This document shows, in pieces, positions 60,828 to 64,000 of a DNA stretch of 64,000 nucleotides. Position numbers and translations under genes: made by a program. Each line of letters opens with the position of its first letter. Positions within the stretch are counted from its first letter, which is position 1. This stretch comes from Legionella maioricensis (lineage in GTDB: Bacteria > Pseudomonadota > Gammaproteobacteria > Legionellales > Legionellaceae). The notes beneath the pieces were generated by a model. That model saw only the letters and a program-made list of their open reading frames with translations, had not been told where the DNA came from and made no database searches. The stretch is from positions 234,371 through 298,370 of the forward strand of contig NZ_JAJKBJ010000002.1 in NCBI RefSeq assembly GCF_023618015.1, in the 5' to 3' direction.

Positions 60828-61673
60828 CTACTCACTTAAATTTTTAGCATGGAAACGCAAATGATCTTCGATAAAGGTGGCAATAAAATAGTAATTATGA
60901 TCGTATTTCTCATGCATGCGCAGATTTAAGGGAACATTCACTTGCATGCACGCTGCTTCAAATAAGTCAGGTTTTAATTGCTCCACGATATAAGGGTCAG
61001 CATTGCCTTGATCAATAAGAATTTCTCCATGAGGCCATGGATGATCCATTATTAAGTGACAGGCATCGTATTGTTGCCAAGTTCGTTGATTCTCACCCAA
61101 ATAGCTCTGAAAGGCATTTTTTCCCCAAGAAACCTGCGTTGGCGCACAAATTGGAGCAAAAGCAGAAAGGCTGCGAAATAGTTGGTGATTTCTCAGGCCA
61201 ATGGTTAATGCGCCATGACCTCCCATTGAATGGCCAAAAATACCGCAGCGTCTCTTGTCGATGGGGAAGTTTTCAGCAATGACGCGCGGCAATTCATTAC
61301 TGATATAAGAATACATGCGATAATGATCGACCCAAGGCATTTCGGTGGCATCGACGTAGAAGCCTGCTGCTTCACCAATATATTCCTCTTTTGTAACACC
61401 TACCAGATTTAAGCCGCGAGGACTGGTATCCGGGACAACAATGGCCAGGCCAAGTTCTGCAGCAATGCGTTGTGCGCCTGCTTTGGTAATAAAATTTTGC
61501 TCAGAGCATGTTAATCCTGAGAGCCAGTAGAGTACGGGTACTATCTTTTGTTCAGCAGCAGGAGGAAGATAGATCGCAAAACGCATGTCACTTTGAGTTT
61601 CCTCAGACCAATGAGTGTAGACACTTTGGATGCCATCAAAACATTGATGTGCTTCGATTAATTGATAGGTCAT
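60828..61673 (-). CDS. frmB: S-formylglutathione hydrolase
   Basis: The 281-aa esterase hydrolyses S-formylglutathione to formate and glutathione. The nucleophile elbow GHSMGGHGAL is near 150, and Asp and His are in the C-terminal part (GNADPYIVEQLKP and KYDHNYYFI). It follows the frmA gene on the same strand with 38 bp between them, so the two complete the glutathione-dependent formaldehyde route. Confidence 0.94.
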   Translation of the reverse strand: MTYQLIEAHQCFDGIQSVYTHWSEETQSDMRFAIYLPPAAEQKIVPVLYWLSGLTCSEQNFITKAGAQRIAAELGLAIVVPDTSPRGLNLVGVTKEEYIGEAAGFYVDATEMPWVDHYRMYSYISNELPRVIAENFPIDKRRCGIFGHSMGGHGALTIGLRNHQLFRSLSAFAPICAPTQVSWGKNAFQSYLGENQRTWQQYDACHLIMDHPWPHGEILIDQGNADPYIVEQLKPDLFEAACMQVNVPLNLRMHEKYDHNYYFIATFIEDHLRFHAKNLSE

Positions 61674-61711
61674 AGTTCTGCTCCCTTTTCATAAATCCAT
61701 GGTGAAGTTTT

Positions 61712-62821
61712 TTAAAATGTAAGTACCGTGCGTATCGACTCGCCACGCTGCATCAATTCAAAAGCGTCATTTATTTGTTCCACTGGCATTACATGGGTAA
61801 TTAGGTCGTTGATATTAATACGTCCTTCCATATACCAATCCACAATTTTAGGTACGTCACTTCGTCCTCGTGCACCACCAAATGCGGACCCCTGCCAAAC
61901 ACGCCCGGTAACTAATTGAAAAGGACGGGTTGCAATTTCTTGGCCAGCCGGGGCGACGCCAACAATGGTGGATACGCCCCACCCTTTATGACAGGCCTCT
62001 AAAGCTTGGCGCATTAGCTGCACGTTGCCAACACACTCAAAGGTGTAATCTGCCCCACCGTGAGTTAATTCAATCAAATGAGCGACCAAGTCACCTTTTA
62101 TTTCATTCGGATTAACAAAATCAGTCATCCCCATTTTATGGGCCAGTTCTTTTCGAGCAGGATTAATGTCAACACCAATAATCTGGGTTGCATTAATCAT
62201 TCGGGCACCTTGAATCACATTGAGCCCAACGCCCCCTAAACCAAAGACAATCACCCGACTGCCTGCCTCTACTTTAGCCGTAAAAAGAACTGCGCCAAGG
62301 CCTGTCGTTACCCCACAACCGATATAGCATACTTTATCAAAGGGGGCGTCACTGCGGATTTTTGCCAAGGCAATTTCCGGTAAAACAGTATAATTGGCAA
62401 AGGTTGATGTGCCCATATAGTGATGAACAGTGTGGCCATTGAAATGGAAGCGGGAAGTGCCATCAGGCATCAAGCCTCGACCTTGGGTGCTGCGTATGGC
62501 CTGACACAGATTAGTTTTACGTGACAAACAATATTCACATTGGCGACATTCAGGAGTATATAGCGGAATGACATGGTCTCCGGGTTTTAAACTGGTGACT
62601 CCTTTTCCTACCTCAACTACTATTCCGGCTCCTTCATGACCCAAAATTGCGGGAAAAAGCCCTTCAGGATCTTTTCCTGAAAGAGTATAGGCATCGGTAT
62701 GACAAACACCGGTGGCTTTAATTTCTACCAAGACTTCGCCGTCACGAGGTCCCTCTAAATCGACTGTTTCTATAACCAGTGGTTGGCCTACTTCAAAAGC
62801 CACGGCTGCCTTTACTTGCAT
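61712..62821 (-). CDS. frmA: S-(hydroxymethyl)glutathione dehydrogenase / class III alcohol dehydrogenase
   Basis: The 369-aa zinc enzyme oxidises the glutathione-formaldehyde adduct with NAD+. Zinc and cofactor residues are in GVCHTDAYTLSGKDPEG near 36, GHEGAGIVVEVG near 66, the structural four-Cys site CRQCEYCLSRKTNLC near 94 and GLGGVGLNVIQGARM near 192. The ATG at 62821 has AAGGA at 8 nt; the ATG two codons upstream is too close. It precedes frmB. Confidence 0.95.
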   Translation of the reverse strand: MQVKAAVAFEVGQPLVIETVDLEGPRDGEVLVEIKATGVCHTDAYTLSGKDPEGLFPAILGHEGAGIVVEVGKGVTSLKPGDHVIPLYTPECRQCEYCLSRKTNLCQAIRSTQGRGLMPDGTSRFHFNGHTVHHYMGTSTFANYTVLPEIALAKIRSDAPFDKVCYIGCGVTTGLGAVLFTAKVEAGSRVIVFGLGGVGLNVIQGARMINATQIIGVDINPARKELAHKMGMTDFVNPNEIKGDLVAHLIELTHGGADYTFECVGNVQLMRQALEACHKGWGVSTIVGVAPAGQEIATRPFQLVTGRVWQGSAFGGARGRSDVPKIVDWYMEGRININDLITHVMPVEQINDAFELMQRGESIRTVLTF

Positions 62822-62932
62822 TAACATATCCTTTGTTTCATATTTATCTGCTTAAAATGTGCTGATAGACATCCATGTTAAGGAAGGACCAGTTCATTGT
62901 TGATCCTTCGCTTACATGCTTTTAATAATAGC

Positions 62933-63424
62933 TTAGTATCTTAATCTGGCACTTTCTACATCACAACAAGATTCCGTAGTTGAATTAATGCAGTCAAAAA
63001 CGGTAGCCAAAGCACGGGTAACGATGTGGAGAGGATTAAAAAGAAGAGCTGCTACTGCGGAAAGTAAAGCAATCGCTCCCATTCCTACAGAGACCACCGT
63101 TTGCGCCGCAGCAAGTTTGAATGCATCGCAGGTTTCGCTTCTTAGACCCGAGGTTGGCGCTACTAAAGCAAGAAGCAGGGCGCAAGGCGCTAACACAACA
63201 GCAACCGCTAAATTAACAATAGCTTTAATTAAAAACCCCAAAGCATTAAAAGCAAGCCAAAGAGGTTTCTCAATAGGGCGAACAGCTAAAGTGGCCATGT
63301 CACTGATGGAGCGGATAGGATCAAAATAACTTGCTTGTGGAATAGGAACAGCATCAGCATATCTTCTTCGCAAAGAAGAATATCCATCCCACTTATTGTC
63401 TATCGTTGAAAAAAAACCAGGCAT
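62933..63424 (-). CDS. Unknown small membrane protein
   Basis: The 163-aa product has a polar N terminus (PGFFSTIDNKWDGYSSLRRR) and two or three hydrophobic helices (AFNALGFLIKAIVNLAVAVV, VSVGMGAIALLSAVAALLF). It ends in a Cys-containing tail (TTESCCDVESARLRY). I do not recognise the family. Similar hydrophobic hairpins occur in some Legionella effectors that insert in host membranes, but this is only a resemblance. The frame extends to 63487, but the ATG at 63424 has GGAG at 7 nt. Confidence 0.55.
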   Translation of the reverse strand: MPGFFSTIDNKWDGYSSLRRRYADAVPIPQASYFDPIRSISDMATLAVRPIEKPLWLAFNALGFLIKAIVNLAVAVVLAPCALLLALVAPTSGLRSETCDAFKLAAAQTVVSVGMGAIALLSAVAALLFNPLHIVTRALATVFDCINSTTESCCDVESARLRY

Positions 63425-63583
63425 TGCGTACTCCACTATGTAAATTTTGAGCATAGTAAGAAAAAGACAGTTATTTGTAAATAACAATTATTTATTTAAC
63501 CAATGGAAATAACAGGAGATGCAACTCGTCATTATATTGAGTGGCATTGTTCTGCGTTTTTAAATGCAGGAATAATCGAAGAG

Positions 63584-63790
63584 TCAACTTTGAGCGCGTA
63601 GCTCTCTAATAAAGTTTGTCGCTAAGCGCAGACCTTCGGATAGCCTATTATGAATTTCTGGGTGCATATTTTGGTCTTGTGCTTCTAATTCATTATGTAA
63701 GTCGAGCACCAGGTCCTCAAGCAGACGAATTTTTTCTTCCTTGCCTATGTTTCTATGATAGATTTCCATAACTTCAGCATCCCTGTCCAT
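63584..63790 (-). CDS. Unknown small helical protein
   Basis: The 68-aa product is charged and helical (LLEDLVLDLHNELEAQDQNM), with no membrane segment. The frame can start with TTG at 63817, but ATG at 63790 with AGG about 8 nt upstream is more likely. The function is unknown. Confidence 0.45.
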   Translation of the reverse strand: MDRDAEVMEIYHRNIGKEEKIRLLEDLVLDLHNELEAQDQNMHPEIHNRLSEGLRLATNFIRELRAQS

Positions 63791-63935
63791 AATCAACACC
63801 TTGGATTTTATATTCAATTAGTTAAATTATATATCAACTTGATGTTTTGTGCCGGCATGAACTTTCTGTTCTCATAGCCGTCAGTCCAGGGGTGCCGAGT
63901 TAGTCTATAATCGGGTGTTATCCTGTTTCCTAAGT

Positions 63936-63954
63936 CCTGCGGCTTGTCCGCAGG
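63936..63954. repeat. Hairpin of the ACAAG-loop family
   Basis: CCTGCGG (63936-63942) pairs with CCGCAGG (63948-63954) over CTTGT, which is ACAAG on the other strand. It belongs to the same family as 25470-25502. Confidence 0.7.
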
Positions 63955-63981
63955 AGCCAATCTGGTTTCCCATTTCTGGAT

Positions 63982-64000
63982 GCCGCGAACAAGTCGCGGC
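63982..64000. repeat. Hairpin of the ACAAG-loop family at the window end
   Basis: GCCGCGA (63982-63988) pairs with TCGCGGC (63994-64000) over ACAAG. It lies 27 bp after the previous hairpin, so the two form a pair with opposite loop orientation. The element may continue past the window. Confidence 0.65.

Overview
The window looks like the replication-origin region of a Legionella-type gammaproteobacterium. No database could be consulted, so the genus is inferred. The supporting signs are an astacin-like protease of LegP type beside mnmE, the rpmH-rnpA-yidD-yidC-mnmE and dnaA-dnaN-recF-gyrB blocks flanking an AT-rich origin, an aguB-speA-aguA putrescine operon next to hfq-hflX, several large Legionella-style proteins with eukaryote-like or effector-like domains, a ProA-type M4 metalloprotease, a PlaA/PlaC-type GDSL lipase, a PagP/Rcp-type lipid A palmitoyltransferase, and low-GC sequence throughout.

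Layout. 1-5.7 kb: the start of lpoA (minus), rsmI (plus), an APC permease (minus), legP (plus) and an unknown 614-aa membrane protein (minus). 6-9.7 kb: mnmE, yidC, yidD, rnpA and rpmH, all minus and tightly packed. 9.7-10.75 kb: AT-rich oriC with DnaA boxes. 10.75-17.4 kb: dnaA, dnaN, recF and gyrB (plus), with three ParB-binding parS sites in recF and just after it. Genes on the two sides of the origin point away from it.

17.5-21.4 kb is an accessory island with a small F-box-like protein, a 630-aa HAD-phosphatase-like protein with protein and DNA repeats, and dispersed palindromic repeats. 21.4-26.6 kb: the operon turning arginine into putrescine (aguB, speA, aguA) behind a palindromic operator candidate, then a RavA-like gene. 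26.8-30.3 kb: hfq, hflX and kup. 30.3-34.2 kb: a DODA-type dioxygenase, a GAF-GGDEF protein with a GGDKF signature, a PspC protein, a TlpA-like thioredoxin and a pirin. 34.4-38.3 kb: secreted metalloprotease, TauE-like permease and GDSL lipase. 38.4-41.0 kb: darP-rlmKL (ribosome biogenesis). 41.2-47.5 kb: an ankyrin-like unknown, a Gly/Tyr-rich lipoprotein, a cNMP-binding protein followed by a large transporter-HEAT fusion, an Mpo1-like protein and PagP. 47.7-50.8 kb: amino-acid permease, phosphate permease and coq7.

51-53.1 kb holds a 703-aa putative effector with the Ser-Asp-His triad of Tle1/DUF2235 lipases. 53.2-59.4 kb: a PAS-receiver protein without a kinase, a thiolase, a YfcG-like GST and a 977-aa PAS-GGDEF-EAL protein with an altered EAL motif. 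59.6-62.8 kb: truD and the formaldehyde-detoxification pair frmB/frmA. The end carries two small unknown genes and two hairpins of a repeat family also present at 25.5 kb. No rRNA, tRNA, CRISPR array or intact insertion sequence was recognised. Gene starts were moved from the longest ORF where a Shine-Dalgarno sequence and family alignment favoured a later codon; each case is stated.
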